DNA from: Stutzerimonas stutzeri
GTDB lineage: Bacteria; Pseudomonadota; Gammaproteobacteria; Pseudomonadales; Pseudomonadaceae
NCBI RefSeq assembly: GCF_024448715.1
Contig: NZ_JAMOHZ010000006.1
Location: forward strand, 1-64,000
Length of the DNA stretch: 64,000 bases
Reading direction: 5' to 3'
A program made the translations under genes and the position numbers. The notes below the pieces were generated by a model. That model was not told where the DNA came from. It saw only the letters and a list, made by a program, of their open reading frames with translations, and did not search any database. This document shows positions 18,606-31,378 of the stretch, one piece after another (position 1 is the stretch's first letter; every line of letters starts with the position of its first letter).

Positions 18606-19746
18606 GCCAGCCCCTACGCCAGCCATTCTGGCCCTTGCCGATGGCAGCATCTTTCGCGGCGAATCCATCGGCGCCGATGGGCAAACCATTGGTGAGGTGG
18701 TGTTTAACACCGCCATGACCGGCTATCAGGAAATCCTCACCGATCCATCCTATGCCAAGCAGATCGTCACCCTGACCTACCCGCATGTCGGCAACACCGG
18801 CACGACTCCGGAAGATGCCGAGTCGTGGAAAGTCTGGGCGGCTGGCCTGGTGATTCGCGACCTGCCGCTGATTTCCAGCAACTGGCGCGACAAGCAATCC
18901 TTGCCGGACTACCTCAAGGCCAACGGCACCGTTGCCATCGCCGGTATCGATACCCGTCGTCTGACTCGCATCCTTCGCGAAAAGGGTGCTCAGGATGGCT
19001 GCATCCTGGCGGGTAACGACGCGACTGAAGAAAAAGCGCTAGAGCTGGCGCGTAGCTTTCCCGGCCTCAAGGGTATGGATCTGGCCAAGGAAGTTAGCGT
19101 TAAAGAACGCTACGAGTGGCGCTCCGGCGTCTGGTGCCTGAGCGACGACGGCCATACCGAAGTGCCGGCCAGCGAACTGCCGTATCACGTCGTCGCGTTC
19201 GACTATGGCGTGAAGTACAACATCCTGCGCATGCTGGTCGCGCGTGGTTGCCGTGTCACGGTGCTACCAGCGCAGACGCCTGCCAGCGAAGCCCTAGCGC
19301 TGAATCCGGACGGTATCTTCCTGGCCAACGGCCCGGGTGACCCCGAGCCCTGCGACTACGCGATCAAGGCGATCCAGGAAGTGCTTGAAACTGATATTCC
19401 CGTGTTCGGGATCTGCCTCGGTCATCAGTTGCTGGCCCTGGCCTCCGGCGCCAGGACCGTAAAAATGCCGAACGGCCATCACGGCGCGAACCATCCAGTG
19501 CAGGACCTCGACACGGGGGTGGTGATGATCACCAGCCAGAACCATGGCTTCGCCGTGGACGAGGCCAGCCTACCAAGCAATCTGCGTGCGACCCACAAGT
19601 CGCTATTCGACGGCACTCTGCAGGGCATCGAGCGCACCGACAAGGTCGCTTTTAGCTTTCAGGGGCACCCCGAAGCCAGCCCGGGCCCGCACGACGTCGC
19701 GCCGCTGTTCGACCGTTTCATCGAAGCCATGGCCAAGCGCCGCTGA
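18598..19746 (+). CDS. carA: Carbamoyl-phosphate synthase small subunit
   Basis: Glutaminase subunit that feeds ammonia to CarB for carbamoyl phosphate, shared by arginine and pyrimidine synthesis. The 382-residue protein has the CPSase N-terminal domain ([37 protein letters not shown]). The class I amidotransferase domain has the nucleophile in [16 protein letters not shown] (near residue 268) and His/Glu in [13 protein letters not shown]. The start is TTG 18598 with GGGAGG 5-6 bases before it; another TTG at 18586 overlaps the SD and there is no nearby ATG. Expression is probably controlled by the upstream terminator and the weak start codon. Confidence 0.96.
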   Translation: MTKPAPTPAILALADGSIFRGESIGADGQTIGEVVFNTAMTGYQEILTDPSYAKQIVTLTYPHVGNTGTTPEDAESWKVWAAGLVIRDLPLISSNWRDKQSLPDYLKANGTVAIAGIDTRRLTRILREKGAQDGCILAGNDATEEKALELARSFPGLKGMDLAKEVSVKERYEWRSGVWCLSDDGHTEVPASELPYHVVAFDYGVKYNILRMLVARGCRVTVLPAQTPASEALALNPDGIFLANGPGDPEPCDYAIKAIQEVLETDIPVFGICLGHQLLALASGARTVKMPNGHHGANHPVQDLDTGVVMITSQNHGFAVDEASLPSNLRATHKSLFDGTLQGIERTDKVAFSFQGHPEASPGPHDVAPLFDRFIEAMAKRR

Positions 19747-19782
19747 GCCTGCCGACTGACCCAAGGATTCGAGAGTAAGAAA

Positions 19783-23000
<3,218 letters not shown>

Positions 23001-23004
<4 letters not shown>

Positions 23005-23477
23005 CTAAGTATCCAATGACTGTCCAGGGCGCTCGCGCCTTGGAAGATGAGCTCAAGCATCTCAAAACCGAGCTGCGTCCGCAGATCACCCAGGCTATCG
23101 CCGAAGCACGCGAGCTGGGGGATCTCAAGGAGAATGCCGAATACCATGCCGCCCGGGAGCAGCAGGGCATGGTCGAGGCGCGCATTCGTGATATTGAAGG
23201 CCGTCTGCAAAATGCTCAGGTCATCGATGTGGCCAACATCCCGCATACCGGCAAGGTGATCTTCGGTACTACCGTGGAAATTGCCAACGTCGAAACGGAT
23301 GAAGCTGTGACGTACCAAATCGTTGGTGACGACGAGGCGGACATCAAGCGCGGCAAGTTGTCGGTCAGCTCACCCATTGCCCGCGCCTTGGTCGGCAAGG
23401 AAGAGGGTGATGTGGTAGCGGTAAAGACACCTAGCGGGTTGATTGAATATGAAATAGTTGAGGTTCGCCATCGCTGA
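23001..23477 (+). CDS. greA: Transcription elongation factor GreA
   Basis: Rescues backtracked RNA polymerase by stimulating transcript cleavage through the secondary channel. The 158-residue protein has an N-terminal coiled coil whose tip [20 protein letters not shown] carries the two acidic residues that coordinate Mg2+ (near 41-44). The C-terminal FKBP-like domain follows ([38 protein letters not shown]-type segment; [12 protein letters not shown]). Its ATG overlaps the carB stop (ATGA), so translation is coupled to carB. Confidence 0.98.
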
Positions 23478-23487
23478 TCGCCAACCC

Positions 23488-23886
23488 ATGCGCGCTGGCG
23501 TGGTCAGCTGGCAGCTGGCCCAGACGTTCTGGGTCGGCGGTCTCTGGTTATTGCAGTTCGTCGTGCTGCCAGCATTGGCAAAAATTGGCCTCGCGCCGCT
23601 GCTGATCGAAGAGATCGCGGCTAGTCTGCGGCCGCTCTTGGTCGGCTTTGCCGGATTCTGCGTGTTGCTTCAAGCTATAGTGCTTATCCAGCTCAGCGGC
23701 TTTCGCAGCTTATGGCGAGACCTGCGTGGTCAGTTGTTGCTGTCGGTACTTTTGCTTGCGGCCAGCTATTTCGCTGTGCGGGCTGAACTCGTCGAATCGC
23801 CCTATTGGCTGGTGTTCAGCTATCTGGTGATGGGGCTGTGTGGACTGATACTGGTGTTGCAGGTCGCTCCCGGGCGGGAGCGATAG
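23488..23886 (+). CDS. DUF4149-like inner membrane protein
   Basis: A 132-residue hydrophobic protein with four likely transmembrane helices (WVGGLWLLQFVVLPAL; LLVGFAGFCVLLQAIVLI; QLLLSVLLLAASYFAV; WLVFSYLVMGLCGLILVL). The pattern resembles DUF4149 membrane proteins, and in Pseudomonas such a gene follows carB-greA. Function unknown. ATG 23488, 10 bases after greA, gives the natural N-terminus MRAGVVSWQLAQ; a TTG at 23458 overlapping greA is possible. No good SD is visible, so coupling to greA is likely. The last codons contain a GC-rich CGCTCCC/GGGAGCG hairpin that may weaken transcription toward convergent yhbY. Confidence 0.75.
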   Translation: MRAGVVSWQLAQTFWVGGLWLLQFVVLPALAKIGLAPLLIEEIAASLRPLLVGFAGFCVLLQAIVLIQLSGFRSLWRDLRGQLLLSVLLLAASYFAVRAELVESPYWLVFSYLVMGLCGLILVLQVAPGRER

Positions 23887-23909
23887 TCGAAGGCGAGCCT
23901 GTGAATGGC

Positions 23910-24221
23910 TCAGCCTTGGAAGCGATGTACGTTGGAGAGCTGCTTGTTCACCTTCGGGTTCTTGCGATAAACCAGCGCCATCTTGCCGATGGCCTGAACC
24001 AGTTCGCAGCCGCCGACTTTGCACAACTCCTCCATCACCGCTCGACGATCGTCGCGCTCGGTTATTCGCAGCTGTACCTTGATCAGCTCGTGATCGCTCA
24101 ATGCGCGCTCCAACTCGGCCTGGACGCCCTCGGTCAGTCCGTTTTCGGACACGATCAGGACCGGCTTCAAATGATGGCCGATGGATTTGTATTGTTTCTT
24201 CTGCTCGTTAGTGAGCGGCAT
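23910..24221 (-). CDS. yhbY: CRM-domain RNA-binding protein YhbY
   Basis: Small RNA-binding protein associated with pre-50S ribosomal particles in E. coli. The 103-residue product is essentially one CRS1-YhbY (CRM) domain: LTNEQKKQYKSIGHHLKPVL, the GLTEGVQAELERAL helix, LIKVQLRITERDDRRAVMEE and the GxxG-like region VQAIGKMALVYRKNP. It is divergent from rlmE, the usual arrangement in gammaproteobacteria, with about 80 bases between the two start codons for both promoters. Confidence 0.95.
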   Translation of the reverse strand: MPLTNEQKKQYKSIGHHLKPVLIVSENGLTEGVQAELERALSDHELIKVQLRITERDDRRAVMEELCKVGGCELVQAIGKMALVYRKNPKVNKQLSNVHRFQG

Positions 24222-24303
24222 AATTCGACCCTTGCGTCAGAACCCTTGAAAACGGCGGCTAGTGTAACTGACACGCCTTGAGCCGCACAGATGAGGTATC
24301 AGC

Positions 24304-24954
24304 TTGGCACGCTCCAAGACCAGCCCGCGTTGGCTGAAAGAACATTTCGATGACCCGTATGTGAAAATGGCGCAGCGGGACGGCTATCGTTCCCGGGCGA
24401 GCTACAAGCTGCTCGAGATTCAGGATAAGGATCGAATCCTGCGCCCGGGCATGACCGTGGTCGATCTCGGCGCTGCACCGGGAGGCTGGTCTCAAGTCAC
24501 CAGTCGTGTCATCGGCGATCGGGGGCGCTTGATCGCTTCCGATATCCTGCCCATGGATAGCATCGCTGATGTGACCTTCGTGCTCGGCGACTTTACCGAG
24601 GATGAGGTGTTTGCCGAAATTCTCCAGGCCATCGGCGAAACGCAGGTCGACCTTGTGATTTCCGATATGGCCCCCAATATGAGTGGAGTGAAGGTTGCTG
24701 ATCAGGCGCGAGCGATGTTTCTCTGCGAGCTGGCCTTGGACTTGGCAATGCGCGTGCTGCGCCCGGGTGGTGATTTCCTGATCAAGGTTTTTCAGGGTGA
24801 TGGCTTCGATGCCTACCTGAAGGACGTACGACAGAATTTCGAAAAGGTGCAGATGCGCAAGCCATTGTCATCAAGAGATCGCTCGCGCGAGCAGTATCTT
24901 TTGGCCCGCGGTTACCGGGGTGAAGGTAACGAGGCGGATTCGCCGCGGTCATAG
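24304..24954 (+). CDS. rlmE: 23S rRNA 2'-O-methyltransferase RlmE
   Basis: Methylates the 2'-O of U2552 in the A loop of 23S rRNA using SAM; also called FtsJ or RrmJ. The 216-residue protein has [20 protein letters not shown] at the N-terminus and the SAM motif [14 protein letters not shown] near residue 58. Catalytic segments are [12 protein letters not shown] (Asp near 120) and [15 protein letters not shown] (Lys near 160). The start is TTG 24304 with GAGG 10-14 bases upstream, matching the family N-terminus; no ATG fits. ftsH follows after about 190 bases, as in E. coli. Confidence 0.95.
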   Translation: MARSKTSPRWLKEHFDDPYVKMAQRDGYRSRASYKLLEIQDKDRILRPGMTVVDLGAAPGGWSQVTSRVIGDRGRLIASDILPMDSIADVTFVLGDFTEDEVFAEILQAIGETQVDLVISDMAPNMSGVKVADQARAMFLCELALDLAMRVLRPGGDFLIKVFQGDGFDAYLKDVRQNFEKVQMRKPLSSRDRSREQYLLARGYRGEGNEADSPRS

Positions 24955-25143
24955 TTGAAGACGACGAAAAAATCCCTGCAAGCCGCCAACTGCTTGGATT
25001 CCGGGCTAGCATGTTTCATATCGGGTTACAGACCAAGCTGCCCGTTCAGCGACGTTGTGTAGTAAGTTAAGCCGAGCGAACCATCGGCCGTCATGCAGGC
25101 TTCCGATAGCGGGCCTGCTCCAGAGGGTAGTGAATTGAACGAC

Positions 25144-27054
25144 ATGGCAAAAAACCTGATTCTGTGGTTGATCATCGCCGCGGTCCTGGTGACGGTGATG
25201 AACAATTTTTCTAGCCCGGCCGAGCCGCAAACGCTCAACTATTCGGATTTCATCGAGCAGGTAAAAGAGGGCGGGGTTGAGCGCGTGACCGTGGACGGCT
25301 ATGTCATCACTGGCAAGCGCAGTGACGGCGAGACCTTCAAGACCATTCGTCCGGCCATCCAGGACAACGGGCTTATCGGCGACCTGATCAACAATGACGT
25401 TGTGATCGAAGGCAAGCAGCCAGAGCAGCAGAGCATCTGGACTCAGCTGCTGGTCGCCAGCTTCCCGATCCTGGTGATCATCGCTGTGTTCATGTTCTTC
25501 ATGCGGCAGATGCAGGGCGGTGCCGGCGGTAAGGGCGGGCCGATGAGTTTCGGCAAGAGTAAGGCGCGTCTGCTTTCCGAGGACCAGGTGAAGACCACGT
25601 TTGCCGATGTTGCTGGTTGTGACGAGGCGAAGGAAGAAGTCACTGAGCTGGTCGAGTTCCTTCGCGACCCGGGCAAGTTTCAGCGTCTTGGTGGGCGAAT
25701 TCCTCGCGGTGTGCTGATGGTGGGCTCCCCGGGTACCGGTAAGACACTGCTGGCCAAGGCGGTAGCCGGCGAGGCCAAGGTTCCGTTCTTTACCATCTCT
25801 GGTTCCGACTTCGTCGAAATGTTCGTCGGGGTGGGCGCCAGTCGTGTACGCGACATGTTTGAGCAGGCCAAAAAGCATGCACCCTGCATTATCTTCATCG
25901 ATGAGATCGATGCGGTTGGTCGTCACCGCGGTGCCGGTCTTGGCGGTGGTCACGACGAGCGCGAGCAGACCCTCAACCAATTGCTGGTGGAGATGGATGG
26001 TTTCGAAATGAACGATGGCATCATCGTTATCGCCGCGACTAACCGCCCAGACGTGCTTGACCCTGCACTGCTGCGCCCCGGCCGCTTCGACCGTCAGGTT
26101 GTCGTCGGTCTGCCGGACATTCGTGGTCGCGAGCAGATTCTCAAGGTGCATATGCGCAAAGTTCCGCTTGGCGACAGTGTCGAGCCGGCGCTGATCGCTC
26201 GCGGTACTCCTGGTTTCTCCGGTGCCGACCTGGCCAACCTAGTTAATGAAGCCTCACTGTTCGCGGCGCGAGCTGGCAAACGTGTGGTGGAAATGAAGGA
26301 ATTCGAGCTGGCCAAAGACAAGATCATGATGGGTGCTGAGCGCAAATCGATGGTCATGTCCGAAAAAGAGCGTCTCAACACGGCCTACCATGAGGCGGGC
26401 CATGCCATCGTCGGACGCATCGTGCCGGAGCACGATCCAGTTTATAAAGTTTCGATCATTCCTCGGGGTAGAGCGTTGGGCGTCACGATGTTTCTTCCCG
26501 AGGAGGATCGCTACAGCCTTTCGAAGCGTGCCTTGATCAGCCAGATATGCTCATTGTTCGGCGGCCGCATCGCCGAGGAAATGACGCTTGGCTTCGAGGG
26601 TGTTACGACCGGGGCGTCGAACGACATTATGCGTGCCACTCAGCTGGCTCGAAACATGGTGACCAAATGGGGCCTGTCCGAGAAGCTCGGCCCGCTGATG
26701 TACGCTGAAGAAGAGGGCGAGGTGTTCTTAGGCCGTAGCGCGGGAAGTCAACACACCAATGTTTCCGGCGACACCGCAAAGCTGATTGACCTGGAAGTGC
26801 GCAGCATCATCGACCAATGCTACGGCACGGCAAAGCAGATCCTCGCAGACAATCGCGATAAGTTGGATCTGATGGCCGAGACGTTGATGAAATATGAAAC
26901 CATCGACGCCGAACAGATCGACGACATCATGGCGGGCCGGACCCCGCGTGAACCTCGTGATTGGCAGGACGGTTCCGGGCCTACCGGGACGCCTGCACAA
27001 CCTGAGGGCGGCCGCCCGCAGACGCCGATCGGTGGTCCAGCCGGCGAGCACTAA
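25144..27054 (+). CDS. ftsH: ATP-dependent zinc metalloprotease FtsH
   Basis: Membrane-anchored hexameric AAA+ protease that degrades RpoH, LpxC and misfolded membrane proteins in the family. The 636-residue protein has two transmembrane helices ([35 protein letters not shown]) flanking a periplasmic domain. The AAA domain carries Walker [11 protein letters not shown] (the second residue is Ser where GPPGTGKT is usual), Walker [11 protein letters not shown] and the SRH region. The zinc site is HEAGHAIVG near 415. ATG 25144 matches the Pseudomonas N-terminus MAKNLILW; 17 upstream codons are open but not conserved. folP follows after 18 bases. Confidence 0.98.
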   Translation: MAKNLILWLIIAAVLVTVMNNFSSPAEPQTLNYSDFIEQVKEGGVERVTVDGYVITGKRSDGETFKTIRPAIQDNGLIGDLINNDVVIEGKQPEQQSIWTQLLVASFPILVIIAVFMFFMRQMQGGAGGKGGPMSFGKSKARLLSEDQVKTTFADVAGCDEAKEEVTELVEFLRDPGKFQRLGGRIPRGVLMVGSPGTGKTLLAKAVAGEAKVPFFTISGSDFVEMFVGVGASRVRDMFEQAKKHAPCIIFIDEIDAVGRHRGAGLGGGHDEREQTLNQLLVEMDGFEMNDGIIVIAATNRPDVLDPALLRPGRFDRQVVVGLPDIRGREQILKVHMRKVPLGDSVEPALIARGTPGFSGADLANLVNEASLFAARAGKRVVEMKEFELAKDKIMMGAERKSMVMSEKERLNTAYHEAGHAIVGRIVPEHDPVYKVSIIPRGRALGVTMFLPEEDRYSLSKRALISQICSLFGGRIAEEMTLGFEGVTTGASNDIMRATQLARNMVTKWGLSEKLGPLMYAEEEGEVFLGRSAGSQHTNVSGDTAKLIDLEVRSIIDQCYGTAKQILADNRDKLDLMAETLMKYETIDAEQIDDIMAGRTPREPRDWQDGSGPTGTPAQPEGGRPQTPIGGPAGEH

Positions 27055-27072
27055 GCCAAGGCCTACTTTTCA

Positions 27073-27924
27073 ATGACCGAAATGTTGCACCCAACCCGGC
27101 TGTCCTGTGGCAGCCGGGTTCTTGATTTATCCGTCCCCCATGTCATGGGCATTCTTAACGTTACGCCTGACTCGTTCTCCGATGGCGGCCAGCATGTTGG
27201 TGTCGAAGATGCGTTGCGCCATGCCTCGGCGATGGTTGCCGCTGGCGCGACGCTGGTCGACGTGGGAGGGGAGTCGACCCGCCCCGGCGCGCGCGTCGTT
27301 TCGCCGATCGAGGAGTTGGAGCGCGTCGCTCCGGTCGTTGATGCGATTGCTCGCGAGCTCGACGTGGTTATCTCAGTCGATACCTCGACACCTGCCGTAA
27401 TACGCGAATGCGCGCGTCTCGGTGCCGGTCTGATCAATGATGTTCGTTCGCTCTCTCGCGATGGGGCGCTGGACGCCGCTGTCGATAGCGGTCTTCCGGT
27501 GTGTCTGATGCATATGCGCGGTGAGCCGGCCGACATGCAGAATGATCCGAGCTATCGGGATGTTACTTCCGAGGTAGTTGAGTTCTTACGAGAGCGGATG
27601 AGGGTGTGTGCCTCGGCCGGCATTCCGGCAGAACGGATTATGTTGGACCCGGGGTTCGGCTTCGCCAAGAGCCTGTCGCATAACCTCAGCCTGTTCAAGC
27701 ATATGGACCAGCTTCACGCTTTGGGGCGTCCATTGCTAATAGGAGTTTCGCGAAAGAGCATGATCGGGCAGGCGCTCGAACGCGACGTAGCGCATCGCTT
27801 ATATGGAAGCCTGGCTCTTGCAGCGCTGGCCGTGACCAAGGGCGCTAGTATTTTACGTGTACACGACGTGGCTGAAACGGTTGATGTGGTTCGAATGATT
27901 GCTGCAGTGCAGACGGCAGAATAG
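27073..27924 (+). CDS. folP: Dihydropteroate synthase
   Basis: Condenses p-aminobenzoate with 6-hydroxymethyl-dihydropterin diphosphate in folate synthesis; the sulfonamide target. The 283-residue TIM barrel shows both family signatures, MGILNVTPDSFSDGGQ (near residue 25) and ATLVDVGGESTRPGA (near 60). It also has ISVDTSTPAVIRE, LINDVRSL, MHMRGEPADMQ, LDPGFGFAKSLSHN and the C-terminal RVHDVAETVDV. No resistance-type insertion is apparent. It lies 18 bases after ftsH and 9 before glmM, in the widespread ftsH-folP-glmM operon. Confidence 0.97.
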   Translation: MTEMLHPTRLSCGSRVLDLSVPHVMGILNVTPDSFSDGGQHVGVEDALRHASAMVAAGATLVDVGGESTRPGARVVSPIEELERVAPVVDAIARELDVVISVDTSTPAVIRECARLGAGLINDVRSLSRDGALDAAVDSGLPVCLMHMRGEPADMQNDPSYRDVTSEVVEFLRERMRVCASAGIPAERIMLDPGFGFAKSLSHNLSLFKHMDQLHALGRPLLIGVSRKSMIGQALERDVAHRLYGSLALAALAVTKGASILRVHDVAETVDVVRMIAAVQTAE

Positions 27925-27933
27925 GAAGTCACC

Positions 27934-29271
27934 ATGAGCAAAAAGTATTTTGGAACCGATGGCATTCGCGGTCATGTAGGGCAGTTCCCGATCACCCCGG
28001 ACTTCATGCTCAAGCTTGGATGGGCTGCCGGGATGGCTTTTCGTAAGCACGGCAAGTGCCGCATTCTGATCGGTAAGGACACCCGCATTTCCGGATACAT
28101 GTTCGAGTCCGCCCTGCAAGCCGGGCTCTCCGCTGCGGGCGCTGATGTGTTGCTACTCGGGCCAATGCCGACCCCGGCGGTCGCATATTTGACACGTACT
28201 TTTCACGCTGACGCGGGTATCGTGATCAGTGCATCGCACAATCCGCATCATGATAATGGCATTAAATTCTTTTCCGGGCGTGGCACTAAGCTGCCGGACG
28301 AGGTCGAGCTGATGATCGAGGAGCTGCTTGATGCGCCGATGACCGTCGTAGAGTCAGAGCAGCTTGGCAAAGCATCGCGAATCAACGATGCGGCCGGTCG
28401 TTATATCGAGTTTTGCAAGAGCAGTGTGCCGACTAGCACTGACTTCTCGGGTATGAAGGTCGTGCTCGATTGTGCGCATGGTGCGACCTACAAGGTGGCC
28501 CCTAGTGTGTTTCGCGAGCTTGGGGCGGACGTAGTGGTTATCGCTGCGCAGCCTGACGGCCTCAATATCAATGCAGGCGTTGGGTCTACCCATGTAGTGC
28601 AGCTGCAGAAAGCTGTGGTCGAGTATGGTGCGGATTTCGGTATCGCCTTCGACGGGGATGGCGATCGCGTGATGATGGTCGATCACACGGGTGCACAGGT
28701 GGATGGCGACGAACTGCTCTACATCATTGCCACCGACTTGCAGGATCGTGGCTACCTGACTGGAGGTGTTGTTGGGACGCTGATGAGCAATCTGGGGCTC
28801 GAATTGGCGTTGAAGGCACGCGATATTCCGTTCGTTCGGGCGAAGGTGGGTGACCGGTACGTAATGGCAGAGATGCTTGAGCGTGACTGGGTGCTTGGCG
28901 GCGAAAACTCAGGGCACATAGTCTGTGCACAGCACGTGTCTACCGGCGATGCGATTATCGCTGCGCTTCAGGTCGTGCTGGCATTGAGACGTCGCGGTCA
29001 GAGCCTCGCGCAGGAGCGTCTGGCCTGGAAAAAGTGTCCGCAGGTCTTGATCAATGTGCGTTTCGTGGGCGATCGTGACCCTATTTCTCACCCTCAGGTA
29101 CAGGCAGTCTGTGACAGTGTTACCGAGCGCATGGCGGGACGTGGTCGCGTGCTGTTGCGCAAGTCGGGAACCGAGCCTTTGGTTAGGGTTATGGTCGAGG
29201 GCGACGATGAGAAGCAGGTCCGCAGTTATGCCGAAGAACTGGCGAACGTAGTTACGGAAGTTTGTGTGTGA
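27934..29271 (+). CDS. glmM: Phosphoglucosamine mutase GlmM
   Basis: Interconverts glucosamine-6-phosphate and glucosamine-1-phosphate for UDP-GlcNAc, peptidoglycan and LPS. The 445-residue protein opens [20 protein letters not shown]. The phosphoserine loop is [16 protein letters not shown] (near residue 100), the metal loop [13 protein letters not shown] (near 240), the sugar loop GGENSGHI (near 325) and the phosphate-binding segment [16 protein letters not shown] near the C-terminus. All four active-site loops are intact. The start is at ATG 27934, 9 bases after folP. Confidence 0.98.
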   Translation: MSKKYFGTDGIRGHVGQFPITPDFMLKLGWAAGMAFRKHGKCRILIGKDTRISGYMFESALQAGLSAAGADVLLLGPMPTPAVAYLTRTFHADAGIVISASHNPHHDNGIKFFSGRGTKLPDEVELMIEELLDAPMTVVESEQLGKASRINDAAGRYIEFCKSSVPTSTDFSGMKVVLDCAHGATYKVAPSVFRELGADVVVIAAQPDGLNINAGVGSTHVVQLQKAVVEYGADFGIAFDGDGDRVMMVDHTGAQVDGDELLYIIATDLQDRGYLTGGVVGTLMSNLGLELALKARDIPFVRAKVGDRYVMAEMLERDWVLGGENSGHIVCAQHVSTGDAIIAALQVVLALRRRGQSLAQERLAWKKCPQVLINVRFVGDRDPISHPQVQAVCDSVTERMAGRGRVLLRKSGTEPLVRVMVEGDDEKQVRSYAEELANVVTEVCV

Positions 29272-29337
29272 TTCCCGCTTGCCAGGTTTGTTTCCGTTGA
29301 GTACCATCTGCGCCCACTTTGACCGACGAGGTAAAGC

Positions 29338-30093
29338 ATGCGTCGCCCCTTGGTAGCTGGTAACTGGAAAATGAACGGTACCCGCGCCAGCGTCGCAGAG
29401 CTGATCGAGGCGCTCAGCCAGCAGGATATTCCTGCAGCAGTAGAAGTGGTGGTTTTTCCGTCCTTTCTGCATTTGGCTCAAGCTGTAAGTGGCTTGGACG
29501 GCGAGATGATTGCCGTCGGCGGCCAAGACTGTGCAGCAGAAGCTGGCTTCGGTGCTTTTACCGGTGAGCAGTCTGCTTCCCAGTTGGCTGATGTTGGTTG
29601 CGAATGGGTTCTGGTTGGTCACTCTGAACGACGCTTGATTTTGGGCGAAGGCGACGAGGTGGTGAGCAAGAAATTCGCCGCGGCGCTGGAGTGTGGAGTG
29701 ATCCCGGTGTTGTGTCTTGGTGAAACACTAGAGCAGCGCCAGGCGGGCCAGACATTGAAAGTGGTAGAGCGTCAGCTGGCTCGCATAATAGCTGATGTTG
29801 GAATTTCAGCCTTCGAGAAGGCGGTTGTGGCTTACGAGCCGGTCTGGGCAATTGGTTCCGGGCTTACGGCGACGCCGCAGCAGGCTCAGGAAGTGCATGC
29901 TGCCATTCGAGAGCAGTTGGCGCGTAAAGATCAGCGTATCGCTGAAGGCGTGCGTGTTTTGTACGGCGGCAGTGTGAAGGTGGAAAATGCCGCCGAGCTT
30001 TTCGGAATGGCAGATATCGACGGGGGGCTTATCGGTGGCGCCTCTCTGAAAGCGAATGATTTCGGCGCGATTTGTCGTGCCGCAGGGAACTGA
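29338..30093 (+). CDS. tpiA: Triosephosphate isomerase
   Basis: Interconverts dihydroxyacetone phosphate and glyceraldehyde-3-phosphate. The 251-residue TIM barrel has GNWKMNGT (catalytic Lys near 11), [13 protein letters not shown] (catalytic His near 96), the signature [11 protein letters not shown] (Glu near 168) and [13 protein letters not shown] near 210. GAGGTAAAGC precedes ATG 29338. Four bases separate it from secG, so the two are probably co-translated; tpiA-secG is the standard pair in pseudomonads. Confidence 0.98.
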   Translation: MRRPLVAGNWKMNGTRASVAELIEALSQQDIPAAVEVVVFPSFLHLAQAVSGLDGEMIAVGGQDCAAEAGFGAFTGEQSASQLADVGCEWVLVGHSERRLILGEGDEVVSKKFAAALECGVIPVLCLGETLEQRQAGQTLKVVERQLARIIADVGISAFEKAVVAYEPVWAIGSGLTATPQQAQEVHAAIREQLARKDQRIAEGVRVLYGGSVKVENAAELFGMADIDGGLIGGASLKANDFGAICRAAGN

Positions 30094-30097
30094 TCAG

Positions 30098-30478
30098 ATG
30101 TTGCAGACTGTTGTGATTGTGGTGCATCTGCTGGTTGCCATTGGTGTGGTATTGCTTGTGCTACTGCAGCAGGGCAAGGGTGCGGATGCTGGTGCGTCTT
30201 TCGGTTCGGGTGCTTCGGCAACGGTTTTCGGAAGTCAAGGTTCCTCTACCTTTCTTAGTCGTTTTACTGCTATACTCGCCGGCGTTTTTTTTGTGACAAG
30301 TCTGGGGTTGGCGTTCTTTGCAACGCAGCAAGCTGATCAGATGTCACAAGTTGGCTTGCCGGATCCAGCAGTGCTGGAGGTGCCTGTCAGCAAGCCAGCG
30401 GTTGAGGATGTGCCTGTTCTGGAGTCCGCTCCGTCTGCGGATAGCACCGACGAGGTGCCGGAGATACAGAAGCAGTAG
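30098..30478 (+). CDS. secG: Preprotein translocase subunit SecG
   Basis: Inner membrane subunit of SecYEG that improves translocation. The 126-residue protein has two transmembrane helices ([20 protein letters not shown] and [20 protein letters not shown]). They are joined by the conserved loop [20 protein letters not shown]. The C-terminal tail is Pro/Val/Glu-rich, about 50 residues, and looks disordered. ATG 30098 is chosen because it opens directly into the first helix; an in-frame start at 30056 lies inside tpiA. The tRNA-Leu gene starts 10 bases after its stop. Confidence 0.96.
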   Translation: MLQTVVIVVHLLVAIGVVLLVLLQQGKGADAGASFGSGASATVFGSQGSSTFLSRFTAILAGVFFVTSLGLAFFATQQADQMSQVGLPDPAVLEVPVSKPAVEDVPVLESAPSADSTDEVPEIQKQ

Positions 30479-30488
30479 CAAAGGTTTT

Positions 30489-30574
30489 GCCGAGGTGGTG
30501 GAATTGGTAGACACGCTACCTTGAGGTGGTAGTGGCCATAGGCTGTAGGGGTTCGAGTCCCCTCCTCGGTACCA
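30489..30574 (+). tRNA. tRNA-Leu (anticodon GAG)
   Basis: An 86-nt class II tRNA. The acceptor GCCGAGG pairs with CCTCGGT (one G-U). The anticodon arm is CTACC-TTGAGGT-GGTAG with anticodon GAG, the variable arm is long, and the T loop is TTCGAGT. CCA is encoded at 30572-30574. It reads CUC/CUU codons. Confidence 0.97.
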
Positions 30575-30583
30575 AACAAGTAG

Positions 30584-30610
30584 GCCCGCAGATGCGGGCT
30601 TTCTTGTTTT
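30584..30610 (+). terminator. Terminator after tRNA-Leu
   Basis: GCCCGCA, loop GA plus neighbours, TGCGGGC followed by TTTCTTGTTTT. It closes the tpiA-secG-tRNA-Leu transcript. Confidence 0.88.
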
Positions 30611-30620
30611 AGTGTTTTGG

Positions 30621-30649
30621 TTGACCTGTGATAGGTGCGGTCGTATAAT
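30621..30649 (+). promoter_or_regulatory. Sigma-70 promoter of tRNA-fMet
   Basis: TTGACC (30621-30626), 17-base spacer, perfect TATAAT (30644-30649). The predicted start is about 8 bases before the tRNA. It probably also drives part of the rimP-nusA-infB operon by readthrough, as metY-nusA does in E. coli. Confidence 0.9.
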
Positions 30650-30664
30650 TCGTGCCCAGTTTGA

Positions 30665-30741
<77 letters not shown>

Positions 30742-30751
30742 GTTGATGAAG

Positions 30752-30775
30752 AGCCCCTAAACAAAGGGGCTTTTT
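30752..30775 (+). terminator. Terminator after tRNA-fMet
   Basis: AGCCCCT, loop AAACAA, AGGGGCT running into five T. It lies 10 bases after the tRNA and limits readthrough into rimP. Confidence 0.85.
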
Positions 30776-30821
30776 ATTGGCTTCAAGCCAGGTCGCCGGC
30801 ATTTACAGGCGATCAATAGGG

Positions 30822-30842
30822 ATGGGCGTTTCGCCCATTTTT
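30822..30842 (+). terminator. Second terminator-like hairpin before rimP
   Basis: ATGGGCG, loop TTT, CGCCCAT with a T-rich tail (TTTTTCATTT), 30 bases before rimP. Two terminators in series before rimP-nusA suggest that readthrough into the operon is metered, perhaps by NusA itself. Confidence 0.7.
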
Positions 30843-30871
30843 CATTTGTACAGCATGCGCGAGGGACTTCG

Positions 30872-31330
30872 ATGTCGAGCAAGCTAGAACAGTTGCAGGC
30901 CTTGTTGGCCCCGGTGGTCGAGGCGCTTGGCTATCAGTGCTGGGGTATCGAATTCATTTCCCAGGGGCGGCATTCCTTGTTGAGGGTCTACATCGATCAT
31001 TCCAACGGGATTCTTGTCGATGACTGTGAAAAGGTCAGTCGCCAGCTCAGTGGTGTTCTCGACGTCGAAGATCCGATCAGCTCCGATTACACCCTTGAGG
31101 TGTCTTCGCCTGGTATGGATCGGCCACTGTTCACGCTTGAACAGTACGTTGCGCACGTGGGTGAACAGGTAAAAATAAAACTGCGCTCGCCCTTCGAGGG
31201 CCGGCGTAATTTCCAGGGTCTTCTCCGCGGGGTCGAAGAGCAGGATGTGGTGGTGCTGGTGGATGATCACGAGTATCTGTTGCCGATCGACATGATCGAC
31301 AAGACCAACATTCTTCCACGTTTTGAGTAA
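30872..31330 (+). CDS. rimP: Ribosome maturation factor RimP
   Basis: Assists assembly of the 30S subunit. The 152-residue protein has the N-terminal alpha/beta domain ([60 protein letters not shown]) and a C-terminal SH3-like barrel ([20 protein letters not shown]). It is the first coding gene of rimP-nusA-infB-rbfA-truB-rpsO-pnp. Start at ATG 30872, with GAGGGA about 6 bases before it. Confidence 0.97.
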   Translation: MSSKLEQLQALLAPVVEALGYQCWGIEFISQGRHSLLRVYIDHSNGILVDDCEKVSRQLSGVLDVEDPISSDYTLEVSSPGMDRPLFTLEQYVAHVGEQVKIKLRSPFEGRRNFQGLLRGVEEQDVVVLVDDHEYLLPIDMIDKTNILPRFE

Positions 31331-31378
31331 AACGCGGATCCCGCGGACCCCAATGGATTGCGAAAGGCGAGGCGTACG

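Noticed and set aside
24955-25143. Possible sigma-32 promoter before ftsH
   Set aside because: ftsH is heat-inducible in E. coli, but no CTTGAA with a CCCCAT partner at proper spacing is visible here.
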